From Chitinophaga deserti (lineage in GTDB: Bacteria > Bacteroidota > Bacteroidia > Chitinophagales > Chitinophagaceae), in contig NZ_QFFK01000004.1 in NCBI RefSeq assembly GCF_003149455.1, forward strand, positions 248,001-312,000: DNA of 64,000 bases, in the 5' to 3' direction. Each line of letters starts with the position of its first letter. Within the stretch, counting starts at the first letter, position 1. Made by a program: the position numbers and the translations under genes. This document shows positions 26,078 to 33,879 of this stretch, one piece after another. The notes below the pieces were generated by a model. It did no database searches. It was given only the letters and a program-made list of their open reading frames with translations, and was not told where the DNA came from.

Positions 26078-26740
26078 ATGGTAGAGCTGGAAGAAATAGC
26101 ACTGGAAGGGCTCTTTTACCGCAACGGTAAGGTGATGCAGATCCGCGAAGAACACTTCGCAACACTCAAAACGCTGTTACCCGAGCTGAAGGCCATCCCC
26201 ATAGATCCGCAACGCCTCTGGAAACTGGGCTTTTCACGGTATGTTAACACGGGCGTCAGTTATAAAGACTGGCAGGGCGTGCGCCTCTATCTCAAACCCG
26301 CTACCCTCAACCGGTGGATGGTACAGTTCGACGGCGTTCCCAAAGCGGGTTTTCTCCTGTACATCCACCAGGTGCAGCGGCTGTGGTACGATCTGTTTCA
26401 GGAACATCTGTACCAGCCCCCTAAAGCCAAAGCGGAAAAGCGGCATGTGGAGCAGGGAGCGGGGTACAGCAGGAAGCTGGTGAAAGATCATGCCATCTCG
26501 CATTACAAGAAATACGAGATCACTGTAACCCAGCCGGCCGATCAGCCATACTACTTCACGTGGGACTGTCGCCTGCTGTTCCGTACCGGGCAGTATACCG
26601 TGTGGCGGGTCGATGAAAAGAGCCCATTATTTGCCCTCGGAGGCCGTAACTGGGGCCTTACCCTGCTGTTTGGTAACGCGGGCGAAGAAGAGCGTATTCA
26701 GGCCGGGAAATGGCTGAAGGCTTATATGCAGGAAAAATAA
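26078..26740 (+). CDS. Unknown protein in operon with the UmuD-like gene
   Basis: 220 residues. The first ~115 residues show IPIDPQRLWKLGFSRY, then a beta-rich segment and LLYIHQVQRLWYDLFQEHLY. That order (PI-x-P-x-x-L-x-K-x-GF, then YIHQ-x-Q-x-LW/YF) is similar to small proteins I know from Bacteroidota phages and integrative elements. The rest (residues 120-220) contains YYFTWDCRLLFRTGQYTVWRVDEKSPLFALGGRNWGLTLLFG, aromatic-rich beta structure. No catalytic motif is apparent. It occupies the position normally taken by umuC. A terminator follows directly. Confidence 0.7.
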   Translation: MVELEEIALEGLFYRNGKVMQIREEHFATLKTLLPELKAIPIDPQRLWKLGFSRYVNTGVSYKDWQGVRLYLKPATLNRWMVQFDGVPKAGFLLYIHQVQRLWYDLFQEHLYQPPKAKAEKRHVEQGAGYSRKLVKDHAISHYKKYEITVTQPADQPYYFTWDCRLLFRTGQYTVWRVDEKSPLFALGGRNWGLTLLFGNAGEEERIQAGKWLKAYMQEK

Positions 26741-26747
26741 AACCCTC

Positions 26748-26805
26748 CAGGGCCGGGGAGTATACGGCGCCGCGCCCGGAGGCGCCGGACCCTGGCCCGT
26801 TTTTA
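26748..26805 (+). terminator. GC-rich hairpin after the umuD operon
   Basis: CCAGGGCC pairs with the later GGACCCTGG segment around a nested GGCGCC/GGCGCC pair, ending in CCCGTTTTTAAC. Starts 8 bases after the stop. Confidence 0.65.
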
Positions 26806-26846
26806 ACAAGGCAGAATGTGTAATGAGTATATTTTGAAGCAATCCA

Positions 26847-26880
26847 CCGGGTCCCTGATCGCAGGGACCCGGCTTTTTTA
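26847..26880 (+). terminator. Strong rho-independent hairpin
   Basis: CCGGGTCCCTG-ATCG-CAGGGACCCGG is a perfect 11-bp stem with a four-base loop followed by CTTTTTTTA. A second terminator for the plus-strand unit, or for an unseen small transcript between 26806 and 26846. Confidence 0.85.
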
Positions 26881-27096
26881 TGCCCCGCGCCGTTTACCTG
26901 CGGAAACGAGCAGTACAATACCCGCTATGGCGGCAATACCGCCGGCATAGGTAGGCCACCCGATCCAGCGGTTTTCTTTCTTCGTGATCTCAATCGGGCC
27001 GGCGTCGAGGATCTCTTTGTCGGTTTCCACGTAAAAGCCGCGGAAAAGGATCATTACAATGCCAACGATGATGAGAATAATACCTAATGCTTTCAT
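26878..27096 (-). CDS. Small two-TM membrane protein
   Basis: 72 residues. Hydrophobic segments at 3-19 (LGIILIIVGIVMILFRG) and 50-66 (YAGGIAAIAGIVLLVSAG) flank a charged linker (ETDKEILDAGPIEITKKENRWIGWP). The pattern is common among conserved membrane proteins of Bacteroidota, but I cannot name a function. 52 bp after the AraC-type gene on the same strand. Confidence 0.65.
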   Translation of the reverse strand: MKALGIILIIVGIVMILFRGFYVETDKEILDAGPIEITKKENRWIGWPTYAGGIAAIAGIVLLVSAGKRRGA

Positions 27097-27148
27097 AATC
27101 CGTGTTTAAGATTATGGGGCAAAGGCTGTGCCACGGGAAATGTGTGGA

Positions 27149-28096
27149 TTATTTGCGCGCCATGAGCCGGAGGTGCTCCGAACTGATCGTCTGGTAGGTT
27201 TTGGGGGTAATACCTTCCACTTTCTTGAACATACGGATAAAGTAGTTCACATCGGTAAACCCGCACAGCTCGCTCACGCGGCTTACGGAATTATCGGACT
27301 GGCTGAGGAGGCGCTTGGCAAGGGTAATACGCTCGCGGTTCACATATTCCAGCGGCGTAATGCCAAACTGTTCACGGAACCAGCGGAAAAAGAGGTTACG
27401 GCTCAGGTATGCCTTTTTGCTCAGTGTATCCACGGATATGCGCTCGGTAAGGTGCTCACGGATGTAGTTGAGTACAAAGTGCTGGCGGCTCTGGTTATTG
27501 CTCACGGCTGATTCAGACATCACCTGCGTGAGGTGCTGGCTTTGCATGAGGCGGATGAGCAGTTCCTTCAGGTTAAGGTCGGCGAAGATGTCTTTACTGT
27601 TATCAGCACTGCAGCAGATGCGGATGAGCTTATTGATCAGTGCGGATATCTCATCGTCGTTCTCGAAATGGTATTGGTTGAAACGAAGCTGCCAGGTGCG
27701 CCGTTCATCGGGCGACTGGTAATAGCTGTTCAGGTATTCGATGGTGCCACGCACATACAGCGCATCGATGGCGAGGGCAATACATTGAGTTGGATTGTCG
27801 AAGGAGGCTTCCGGGAAGTCGATCTCCATCTTTTCATTGGCGGGGTAGATCACGGTTTCGCCGGGGAGATAGTCGAAGCTGGGCTGGTTGGGCAGATGCA
27901 TGACCTTTTTGCCGCGAACCATACTGGTGATAATGAACTCATTGAATTGCATGGGAACGGCCCAGGCGGTTTCGAAACATTCAAATACGTTCAGTTCACA
28001 GTTGTTGAGGTTAAAAACGCGACGGTTTTCCACCAGCGTTTTCAACATTCTGGAGGGCATCAGCTCAATATGCTCTAACAGGTGTTTTCGGGCCAT
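27149..28096 (-). CDS. AraC-family transcriptional regulator
   Basis: 315 residues. C-terminal AraC double HTH: FVLNYIREHLTERISVDTLSKKAYLSRNLFFRWFREQFG and LLSQSDNSVSRVSELCGFTDVNYFIRMFKKVEGITPKTY. The N-terminal ~140 residues look like a cupin-type sensor with GETVIYPANEKMEIDFPEA. The divergent DUF779 gene 199 bp away is one candidate target; the short membrane-protein gene downstream may be co-transcribed. Effector unknown. Confidence 0.9.
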   Translation of the reverse strand: MARKHLLEHIELMPSRMLKTLVENRRVFNLNNCELNVFECFETAWAVPMQFNEFIITSMVRGKKVMHLPNQPSFDYLPGETVIYPANEKMEIDFPEASFDNPTQCIALAIDALYVRGTIEYLNSYYQSPDERRTWQLRFNQYHFENDDEISALINKLIRICCSADNSKDIFADLNLKELLIRLMQSQHLTQVMSESAVSNNQSRQHFVLNYIREHLTERISVDTLSKKAYLSRNLFFRWFREQFGITPLEYVNRERITLAKRLLSQSDNSVSRVSELCGFTDVNYFIRMFKKVEGITPKTYQTISSEHLRLMARK

Positions 28097-28295
28097 AGCG
28101 ATATCTAACTATTTCAAAATAAGGGATTTTTCCCGAATGTGGCATGAAGTCAGGTACAATCGTGCTAATAATCAGTACGAACGTAAAGGAGTATTTCTCT
28201 TTTTTATGTGAATTTAGCATCATGATGTTCGAGGGCATGCAGCATAATCCTATGACAAACATCAGCGCGGATTTCTTGTTCTAATACTGTCTACT

Positions 28296-28688
28296 ATGAC
28301 TAATCCCAGAATTGTAGCCGAGGAACCGGCTGTACAATTAATCCGGCAACTTGTTACACGTTTTGGTCCGTTGGAATTCCGGATCAGTGGAAGTTGTGTC
28401 GAAGGCTTTGTTCCCCATTGTATTCACGGCAATGAAGCGGAACAGGCAGAAAAACGTTACCCTTACGGAATGGTGGAAGGATGCCCCGTGTATATCCTGA
28501 ACGACCCGCCGTCCGGCGATCAGTCGTATTTCGTGTTAAGTATTCAGAAAGGAAAAACTACCCCCGGCTCCCTGGAGGCTCCCGGGAATGTACGTTTCTC
28601 TCTTTCTAAAAAAGTATGGAAGCATGAAAACGCAGTAAGCCCGCATATGTTCAGTTACCTTTTTGGCTACAGCGGCAACTGGGGCTGA
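28296..28688 (+). CDS. DUF779-family protein
   Basis: 130 residues. AVQLIRQLVTRFGPLEFRISGSCVEGFVPHC followed by GMVEGCPVYILND and GSLEAPGNVRFSLSKKVW follows the DUF779 order (family: A-x-x-L-I-x-x-L-x-x-x-x-G-P-L-x-F ... GGCCDGSSPxC ... GCPFYI ... GFSLE-x-x-x-x-x-RF). Two of the usual three cysteines of the first motif are kept (SGSCVEGFVPHC). The family is usually coded next to aldehyde or alcohol dehydrogenases and its role is unclear. No dehydrogenase is nearby; the divergent AraC regulator is the only neighbour of note. Confidence 0.7.
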   Translation: MTNPRIVAEEPAVQLIRQLVTRFGPLEFRISGSCVEGFVPHCIHGNEAEQAEKRYPYGMVEGCPVYILNDPPSGDQSYFVLSIQKGKTTPGSLEAPGNVRFSLSKKVWKHENAVSPHMFSYLFGYSGNWG

Positions 28689-28694
28689 TTTTCG

Positions 28695-28702
28695 TACCTT
28701 TG
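28695..28702 (+). promoter_or_regulatory. -7 element TACCTTTG for the YwbE gene
   Basis: Exact match to TAnnTTTG, 17 bases before the ATG. A -33 TTTG at the expected 19-20 bp spacing is not obvious because the DUF779 coding end occupies that stretch. Confidence 0.55.
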
Positions 28703-28719
28703 CGCGGAAATTTACACGC

Positions 28720-28917
28720 ATGAGGGAAGACGCTCAATACAGAAAAAATATCACTCCCGGCATCGAAGTCGGCATTATCCTGAAGAAAGACCAGCGCAGT
28801 GGCAGGGTTACCTACGGCATCGTCCAGGATCTTCTCACTACCGCGGCTTACCATTCCAGAGGAATTAAAGTAAGGCTGGAAGATGGACAGGTAGGACGGG
28901 TAGTGGAAATTCTATAA
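28720..28917 (+). CDS. YwbE-family protein
   Basis: 65 residues. RKNITPGIEVGIILKKDQRSGRVTYGIVQDLLTTAAYHSRGIKVRLEDGQVGRVVEIL is the YwbE fold along its whole length (KOW-like beta barrel with GIKVRLxDGQVGRV). Function in the family is unknown; the charge pattern suggests nucleic-acid binding. A longer frame from 28663 was rejected because it would add 19 residues absent from the family and run through the promoter. Followed by a terminator. Confidence 0.88.
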   Translation: MREDAQYRKNITPGIEVGIILKKDQRSGRVTYGIVQDLLTTAAYHSRGIKVRLEDGQVGRVVEIL

Positions 28918-28956
28918 CAAACGTTGTTTGTCCGCAACGGAAACCATGCTTCTGGC

Positions 28957-28999
28957 AAACGGATTCAGCCCGTCACTTTTGTGGCGGGTTTCCGTTTTT
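28957..28999 (+). terminator. Terminator after YwbE
   Basis: AAACGGA...GCCCGTCAC-TTTT-GTGGCGGG-TTTCCGTTTTTA. The inner 8-bp stem has one wobble, the outer arm adds AAACGGA/TCCGTTT, and a T-run follows. Confidence 0.75.
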
Positions 29000-29032
29000 A
29001 AACTTCCCCCGTATTCTGCTGTTATGTACATT

Positions 29033-30100
29033 ATGACCCATATACAATCCATCCGCCTGCTGGCAGCATGCGCCCTCACGGCCATTACCATGCAGGCCTG
29101 CATCAAATCGGAGCCGCCCAATCCCGAGGCGGACATTGAATCCTTCACAGTCCCGGATTCCCTGCTCACTGGCGATGTATTCATCGATCAGTCGAACCGT
29201 AAAATCCTCCTCTATCTCGATCCCGAAGCATTCGACAAAGGCGTGGCCCCTGTCATCACCACCACTAAAGGTGCTAAAGTATCACCCGCTTCCGGCGATT
29301 CTATCTTCTTCACCGGACAGGATAACGTGTACACCGTTACTTCCGCCAGCGGCGAAAACCGCAAGCAATACACGGTAGAAGTTGTGTCTATCGGGGAGTG
29401 GGACTGGCAGTTCGAGAAATGGCTCATCCATGACAAGGATAAGTACCAGTATGTGATAGAAGAAGACGGCGGCCAGGTATGGTCGTCGGGCAACCCGGGC
29501 GTAGCGCTTAGCGGAGTACCCAAACGGCCGGATGGCTATCCGTTACGCGCCACGGAAGATTCTGAGTCGGGCACCTATGCTGCGGAGCTGGTCACGCTGA
29601 AAGGTACCGTACTTTCCAACCTTGTAGGCATCAAGCTCTTCGCCGGTTCCCTGTTCCTTGGCAATTTCGATGTGAGCAACGCCTTCCTCGAACCCCTGAA
29701 AGCCACCCAATTCGGACAGCCCTTTACGGGTAAGGCTACACGGTTCACAGGGTATTACAAATACACTCCGGGCGCCAGTTATCAGGACAGGGAAGGAAAC
29801 ATCCTGCCGGGTGTTACAGACTCCTGTGCCATTTACGCCGTACTTTATACAGGCCGCACGCGGCTGGATGCTACCAACATCCATACTTCCGAACGCATCG
29901 TTGCTACCGCCAGGCTGCCCGATGGTTCCGGCCGCGGTAATTTCACCCGCTTCGATATTCCGTTTACATACATCCCCGGCCGTTCCGCCACCAAAGAAAT
30001 GATGATGGCCATCGTGGCCTCGTCCAGTAAAGACGGAGATCAGTACCGCGGCGCCATTGGCAGCAGGCTCGTGGTCGACAGTCTTGCCATCATCCAATAA
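29033..30100 (+). CDS. PCMD-domain surface lipoprotein
   Basis: 355 residues from MTHIQSIRLLAACALTAITMQACIKSE, a lipoprotein signal with lipobox MQAC. The first ~115 residues form an Ig-like/DUF4493-style cap (VPDSLLTGDVFIDQSNRKILLYLDPEA). The rest is the PCMD (putative carbohydrate metabolism) domain: WQFEKWLIHDKDKYQYVIEEDGGQVWSSGNPG, AAELVTLKG, LFLGNF, FTGYYKYTPG. PCMD proteins bind or act on glycans at the surface by inference from their gene context. The outer-membrane barrel gene starts 9 bp downstream, the usual pairing. Confidence 0.85.
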   Translation: MTHIQSIRLLAACALTAITMQACIKSEPPNPEADIESFTVPDSLLTGDVFIDQSNRKILLYLDPEAFDKGVAPVITTTKGAKVSPASGDSIFFTGQDNVYTVTSASGENRKQYTVEVVSIGEWDWQFEKWLIHDKDKYQYVIEEDGGQVWSSGNPGVALSGVPKRPDGYPLRATEDSESGTYAAELVTLKGTVLSNLVGIKLFAGSLFLGNFDVSNAFLEPLKATQFGQPFTGKATRFTGYYKYTPGASYQDREGNILPGVTDSCAIYAVLYTGRTRLDATNIHTSERIVATARLPDGSGRGNFTRFDIPFTYIPGRSATKEMMMAIVASSSKDGDQYRGAIGSRLVVDSLAIIQ

Positions 30101-30109
30101 ACTACCAGC

Positions 30110-30850
30110 ATGAACAATCGCATCATCATACTTTTCTTAGCCATTATATCCGCCACCGGCGTACAGGCACAGCACCTGGAGCACCGCATACAGGCGGGCT
30201 TCAACATAGGAGCAACCGCACCGGTAGGGCTTCCCAATACTATTCGTAAGATCAATTCCTACCGTCCGGAGTTTTGCCCCTCCCTGGGCTACGAACTTTC
30301 GTGGCGCCCCGCGAAAGCGTCGGAATGGGGAGCGGCCGTTGGCGTGAAGCTCGATTACAAAGGCATGACCACCAAAGACGAGGTTATGTATTTCCATACC
30401 ATGATCACCATGGAAGATGGTTCCGGTAAAAGCGAGTTCGAAGGCGCTTTTACGGGGAAAAATAAAACCACCGTCCGCAATGCGTATGTTTCTTTCCCCA
30501 TCAGTGCCACCTATACGCCGAACGATAACTGGCGCCTGCACCTGGGAGGGTATATGGCCTGGCTGTTCAGCGCCAATTTTTACGGCAATGTAAGTGATGG
30601 CTATATCCGCAATGGGGGCTCACTGGGCGAGAAGGTGAACGTCAGCGAAGCAGAATTTGATTTCGGAACGGATATGCGCCGCTTTGATGCGGGACTGCAG
30701 GGCGGAGCCGAAAGAAGGGTAGGTAAAAAGCTCCGGGTAATGGGTAACCTCTCCTGGGGATTAAGGCCTGTTTTTCCCTCCGATTTCAGGGGAATGGACT
30801 TCCCCATGTATAATATTTTCGTTACGCTGGGGGTAACCTATCGTATCTAG
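30110..30850 (+). CDS. Outer-membrane beta-barrel protein (PorT-like fold)
   Basis: 246 residues. Signal peptide (MNNRIIILFLAIISATGVQAQ), then alternating strands with aromatic girdles (SLGYELSWRPAKASEWGAAVGVKLDYKG, NAYVSFPISATYTPNDNWRLHLGGYMAWLFSANFYGN, YNIFVTLGVTYRI). Length and end fit the eight- to ten-strand outer-membrane-protein families common in Bacteroidota. Co-transcribed with the PCMD gene, suggesting a pore or scaffold for it. Confidence 0.85.
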   Translation: MNNRIIILFLAIISATGVQAQHLEHRIQAGFNIGATAPVGLPNTIRKINSYRPEFCPSLGYELSWRPAKASEWGAAVGVKLDYKGMTTKDEVMYFHTMITMEDGSGKSEFEGAFTGKNKTTVRNAYVSFPISATYTPNDNWRLHLGGYMAWLFSANFYGNVSDGYIRNGGSLGEKVNVSEAEFDFGTDMRRFDAGLQGGAERRVGKKLRVMGNLSWGLRPVFPSDFRGMDFPMYNIFVTLGVTYRI

Positions 30851-30862
30851 GCATAAGGATTG

Positions 30863-30870
30863 TAGATTTG
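30863..30870 (+). promoter_or_regulatory. -7 element TAGATTTG
   Basis: Exact TAnnTTTG match five bases before the ATG at 30876, again pointing to a leaderless or nearly leaderless transcript. Confidence 0.5.
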
Positions 30871-30875
30871 CGGAT

Positions 30876-31097
30876 ATGAACACATTTCACATCCGCTATC
30901 AGAGCCACGACATCCCGGTCACGCTGGAAGAAGAGAACCTTTTTCTCGTTACACTGCCGTGGAAAATGCTCTACCTTGTGAGGAAAGAAGACAATGAAGG
31001 TGCCACGCACTGGTTTGAAGAGGGAGCAGACAACGAAACGCCGGAAACGAAGGAAATCGGTACAGCTATAGAAATGACCGGCCGGGCAAGCGAATAA
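30876..31097 (+). CDS. Small conserved-looking protein of unknown function
   Basis: 73 residues: MNTFHIRYQSHDIPVTLEEENLFLVTLPWKMLYLVRKEDNEGATHWFEEGADNE. Acidic, beta-strand-rich at the start. No family name known to me. It has its own -7 element and terminator, which supports a real gene. Confidence 0.65.
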   Translation: MNTFHIRYQSHDIPVTLEEENLFLVTLPWKMLYLVRKEDNEGATHWFEEGADNETPETKEIGTAIEMTGRASE

Positions 31098-31120
31098 CCG
31101 TTTCGCTTCAGCCCCATCAA

Positions 31121-31158
31121 CAGCGCATGCAGTAACCTGTATGCGCTGTTTTTATTTT
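31121..31158 (+). terminator. Rho-independent terminator
   Basis: CAGCGCATGCAGT-AA-CCTGTATGCGCTG (8 perfect outer pairs plus partial inner pairing) followed by TTTTTATTTT. Confidence 0.8.
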
Positions 31159-31180
31159 ACCCCCTTTCTGAAAAAATATT

Positions 31181-31225
31181 TTTGTGTAACCGATCGGTTA
31201 CCTATATTTGTAACCGATTGGTTAC
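31181..31225 (+). promoter_or_regulatory. ArsR promoter with two 16-bp dyad operators
   Basis: TTTG (31181-31184), 18 bases, TATATTTG (31203-31210). The dyads are GTAACCGATCGGTTAC (31186-31201, perfect palindrome) and GTAACCGATTGGTTAC (31210-31225). The first lies between the two promoter elements and the second starts on the final G of the -7 element. Binding of the downstream ArsR protein would block polymerase, so autorepression is likely. Confidence 0.88.
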
Positions 31226-31241
31226 ATAAAGCACCGTAATT

Positions 31242-31553
31242 ATGAGAAGAGACGTATTTCAGGCAATATCAGATCCTACAAGGCGAGACATCATCCAGCT
31301 GCTGGCAGGCACCCCGCTGCATTTGAACGCGGTAGCGGAGCATTTCCCCATCAGCAGGCCCGCAGTATCCAAGCATATCCGGATACTGACCGAATGCGGG
31401 CTGATCGTTATCCGCCAGCAGGGGAGGGAACGGTTTTGCCATGCCGACCTCGGGCCATTGAAGGAGGTACGCGACTGGACGGCCCAGTATGAAACCTTCT
31501 GGACTCAGAAGCTGGATGCACTGGGCGATTTTTTAGCACAGCAACCGGAATAA
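31242..31553 (+). CDS. ArsR-family winged-helix repressor
   Basis: 103 residues: RRDVFQAISDPTRRDIIQLLAG, LNAVAEHFPISRPAVSKHIRILTECGLIVIRQQGRERFCHADLGPLKEVRDW. This is the SdpR-like branch of ArsR proteins, which lacks the metal-binding cysteines of ArsR/SmtB and is commonly paired with an SRPBCC (AHSA1) protein, as here 31 bp downstream. Probably binds the two 16-bp dyads before its own gene. Confidence 0.93.
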   Translation: MRRDVFQAISDPTRRDIIQLLAGTPLHLNAVAEHFPISRPAVSKHIRILTECGLIVIRQQGRERFCHADLGPLKEVRDWTAQYETFWTQKLDALGDFLAQQPE

Positions 31554-31584
31554 TTTCATTCTAAAACCTAACATAAAAACGCAT

Positions 31585-32031
31585 ATGAAAAAAGAACCGC
31601 TGATTGTGGAACGTACCTACCCGGCTACGCCACAGCAGGTATGGGATGCCATTACCAACCCTGCTAAAATGAATCAATGGTATTTTGAAATGAAAGGCTT
31701 CAAAGCCGTAAAAGGCACGGAGTTTTCGTTCGACTGTCCTCATGAGGATACCGTGTTCCGCCATCTCTGCGAAGTTACCGAAGTGGTGCCGCAGCAGAAG
31801 ATCGCTTACACCTGGCGGTATGCAGATTATCCCGGTAATTCGGAAGTAAGCTGGGAGCTGTTCCCAGAAGCAGGTGGCACCCGCCTTGTGCTGACACACA
31901 CCGGGCTTGAAAGCTTCCCGCAGGATCATCCTTCGTTCGTACGAAGCAGCTTCATGGAAGGCTGGGATCATTTCGTGAACAAGCGCCTCCCGGCATTCCT
32001 GGAGGAAGCTACGGAAAAGGTTACACAGTAA
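31585..32031 (+). CDS. SRPBCC (AHSA1-type) protein
   Basis: 148 residues: RTYPATPQQVWDAITNPAKMNQWYF, CEVTEVVPQQKIAYTWRYADYPGNSEVSWELFPEAGGTRLVLTHTGLESF, WDHFVNKRLPAFLEE. A START-like helix-grip fold with a hydrophobic pocket, AHSA1 type. Partner of the ArsR gene; such pairs are common, and the ligand is unknown. Ended by a strong terminator. Confidence 0.92.
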   Translation: MKKEPLIVERTYPATPQQVWDAITNPAKMNQWYFEMKGFKAVKGTEFSFDCPHEDTVFRHLCEVTEVVPQQKIAYTWRYADYPGNSEVSWELFPEAGGTRLVLTHTGLESFPQDHPSFVRSSFMEGWDHFVNKRLPAFLEEATEKVTQ

Positions 32032-32035
32032 AAGG

Positions 32036-32069
32036 AAATGCCGGCTTTAAGGGCCGGCATTTTTTTTTA
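32036..32069 (+). terminator. Rho-independent terminator
   Basis: AAATGCCGGC-TTTAAGG-GCCGGCATTT then six further T residues: 10-bp perfect stem. Confidence 0.9.
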
Positions 32070-32100
32070 GGCTGACTAGGCCGTCTATCAACATGGTAAT

Positions 32101-32634
32101 TTATTTCACAGTTTCTTCCACGGTTCCGCAGGTCAGCATTTCGTCGCCGAAGTAGGGATTGCGGATGTCTTTGGATTTGCTGATCCAGCGGCCGCCTTTA
32201 TTGTCGAACGCCATGGGGCAAAATTCCACATGCAGCTCTCCGCTGTTCATGCCCGAAGCCTTTACCAGGCCGATGAATGAATCATTCAGGGAAGAGTAAG
32301 CAACGCGCTGTGCATTGATATCAGCAGCTGCGCCAATGGCTTTAGCGCTTTCCGCGAGTTTACCGGATGCATCTGCAGCAGGAGCGCCTACTTCTATGGC
32401 GGCGGCTGCTACTTTCGCGCCGGATACATCGCCTTTCACGAGGGCTTCCGTCAGTTTCTCATAATGTTCCAGCACTGCGTTCAGCGCATCGTTTTTCAGG
32501 GAAACGGTAGCGGCAGCAGCAGTGGTTACGGTGGCGGTGGTGTCCTCCGGTTTCGTTGCATCTGCCTGTTTAGGGGCGTTTCCGCCGCAGGCTGCCAGTG
32601 CCATCAGGGCGGCGGGAAGGATCCATTGTTTCAT
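32101..32634 (-). CDS. DUF3347-domain lipoprotein, copper-linked
   Basis: 177 residues. Lipobox LAAC at residue 16. DUF3347 at about 45-150 (ALNAVLEHYEKLTEALVKGDVSGAKVAAAAIEV, FIGLVKAS). The C-terminal HVEFCPMAFDNKGGRWISKSKDIRNPYFGDEMLTCG carries CPM and TCG, a metal-site tail seen with heavy-metal efflux systems. It closes the efflux cluster, 42 bp after the last adaptor gene. Probably a periplasmic metal-binding accessory. Confidence 0.88.
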   Translation of the reverse strand: MKQWILPAALMALAACGGNAPKQADATKPEDTTATVTTAAAATVSLKNDALNAVLEHYEKLTEALVKGDVSGAKVAAAAIEVGAPAADASGKLAESAKAIGAAADINAQRVAYSSLNDSFIGLVKASGMNSGELHVEFCPMAFDNKGGRWISKSKDIRNPYFGDEMLTCGTVEETVK

Positions 32635-32675
32635 GTGTCAGGTGTTTTTTGAATGATGAATATGATGATTTTTTC

Positions 32676-33869
32676 TTAAACGGGTTGTTTTCCTCTCTTT
32701 AAAATGTATTCGCTGTACAGCAGATACGCGCCCGTTACCACTACTTTTTCTCCTTCCTCCAAACCTTCCATGATCTCTACGGAACGGTTCGTTTCCATAC
32801 CAATACGCACTTTGCGGGGCGTAAACGTGTTCTTCGGCTTTTCGATCCAGATGTGGGCCGTGGCGCCATCCCGGATAACTGCGTCTATTGGCAATTGCAA
32901 TGCCTCGCTGCGCGATTGTACGGGCAATACCACCGTTGCGGCCATACCCGGCTGCCAGCGCGCATCCGGGTTGCGGATGCTGCCACGGAGCTGAAGCGTT
33001 TGCTTACCTGTTTGCAATGCAGGATACACAAAATCTGCCTGTATCTCCTGCGGCTCGTTTTCCCAACCCGGCACTGTTACCTGCAGCGTTTGCCCTTTCT
33101 TTATCAGCGCTGCTTCTGCAGGATAAATATCTGCTTCTACCCACAACTGGCTGTAATCTTCCAACTGCAATATTACGCCGCCTTCGGAAATGTATTGTCC
33201 TTCGGAAACGGAAAGCTGCGTAACCAGTCCGCCCTGTTGTGCGTGATACGTTACCAATGGCCGTGGTGCGCCGTCTTTCAGCAGTTGTGCGATATCGTTT
33301 TCACTTTGGCCATAACGCTCCAGCTTCAGCTTTGCGCCTTCCGCTATCTGGCGGAAGCGTGCATCATCAGGGAACTTACGCACCTGCGCGGCGGCCAGCA
33401 GGTATTCCGATTGCAGCGTGGCGAGGTTTTCGGAGTAGATGGCATACAATGCCTGCCCCTTACTTACCTGCACGCCGGTTTCACGGATATACAGCTTATC
33501 GATCCGCCCTGCAATGCGGGAGGAAATTACACCGGTACGCTGCGGATCGGGCATAAGCCGTGCATTGAGACTACGGGTTTGCGTAAGCAAACCTGCACCG
33601 GCTGCTGCCGTGGTGATGTTACCCAGCGCAACCTGACTATCCATCAGCTGCAACGATTTATTGGTGTTGTTCTTATCGAAAGGAACGAGGTCCATGGCGC
33701 AAACAGGGCATGTGCCCGGTGCGTTCTGTATGACCTGTGGGTGCATGGGGCAGGTGTACGTTTGGGTGGCTGCCGCGGTTTTATCGGATGCCTCACCGCA
33801 TGCCGCGAGCAATACCGCCGGCGATGCGGCTGCAATGGCGATGGCTCTGAGGAAATGTTTTCTTTCCAT
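32676..33869 (-). CDS. CusB-like RND adaptor with N-terminal heavy-metal-binding domain
   Basis: 397 residues. Lipobox LLAAC (C24). Heavy-metal-binding domain about 38-64: TYTCPMHPQVIQNAPGTCPVCAMDLVPF with C40, M42, H43, C54 and C57 as plausible ligands. The membrane-fusion fold follows (RIAGRIDKLYIRETGVQVSKGQALYAIYSENLATLQSEYLLA, GLVTQLSVSEGQYISEGG, PIDAVIRDGATAHIWIE). Bridges the RND pump and the outer-membrane channel. Last of the four core pump genes, 10 bp after the other adaptor. Confidence 0.92.
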   Translation of the reverse strand: MERKHFLRAIAIAAASPAVLLAACGEASDKTAAATQTYTCPMHPQVIQNAPGTCPVCAMDLVPFDKNNTNKSLQLMDSQVALGNITTAAAGAGLLTQTRSLNARLMPDPQRTGVISSRIAGRIDKLYIRETGVQVSKGQALYAIYSENLATLQSEYLLAAAQVRKFPDDARFRQIAEGAKLKLERYGQSENDIAQLLKDGAPRPLVTYHAQQGGLVTQLSVSEGQYISEGGVILQLEDYSQLWVEADIYPAEAALIKKGQTLQVTVPGWENEPQEIQADFVYPALQTGKQTLQLRGSIRNPDARWQPGMAATVVLPVQSRSEALQLPIDAVIRDGATAHIWIEKPKNTFTPRKVRIGMETNRSVEIMEGLEEGEKVVVTGAYLLYSEYILKRGKQPV

Positions 33870-33879
33870 ATGCTTTCAG

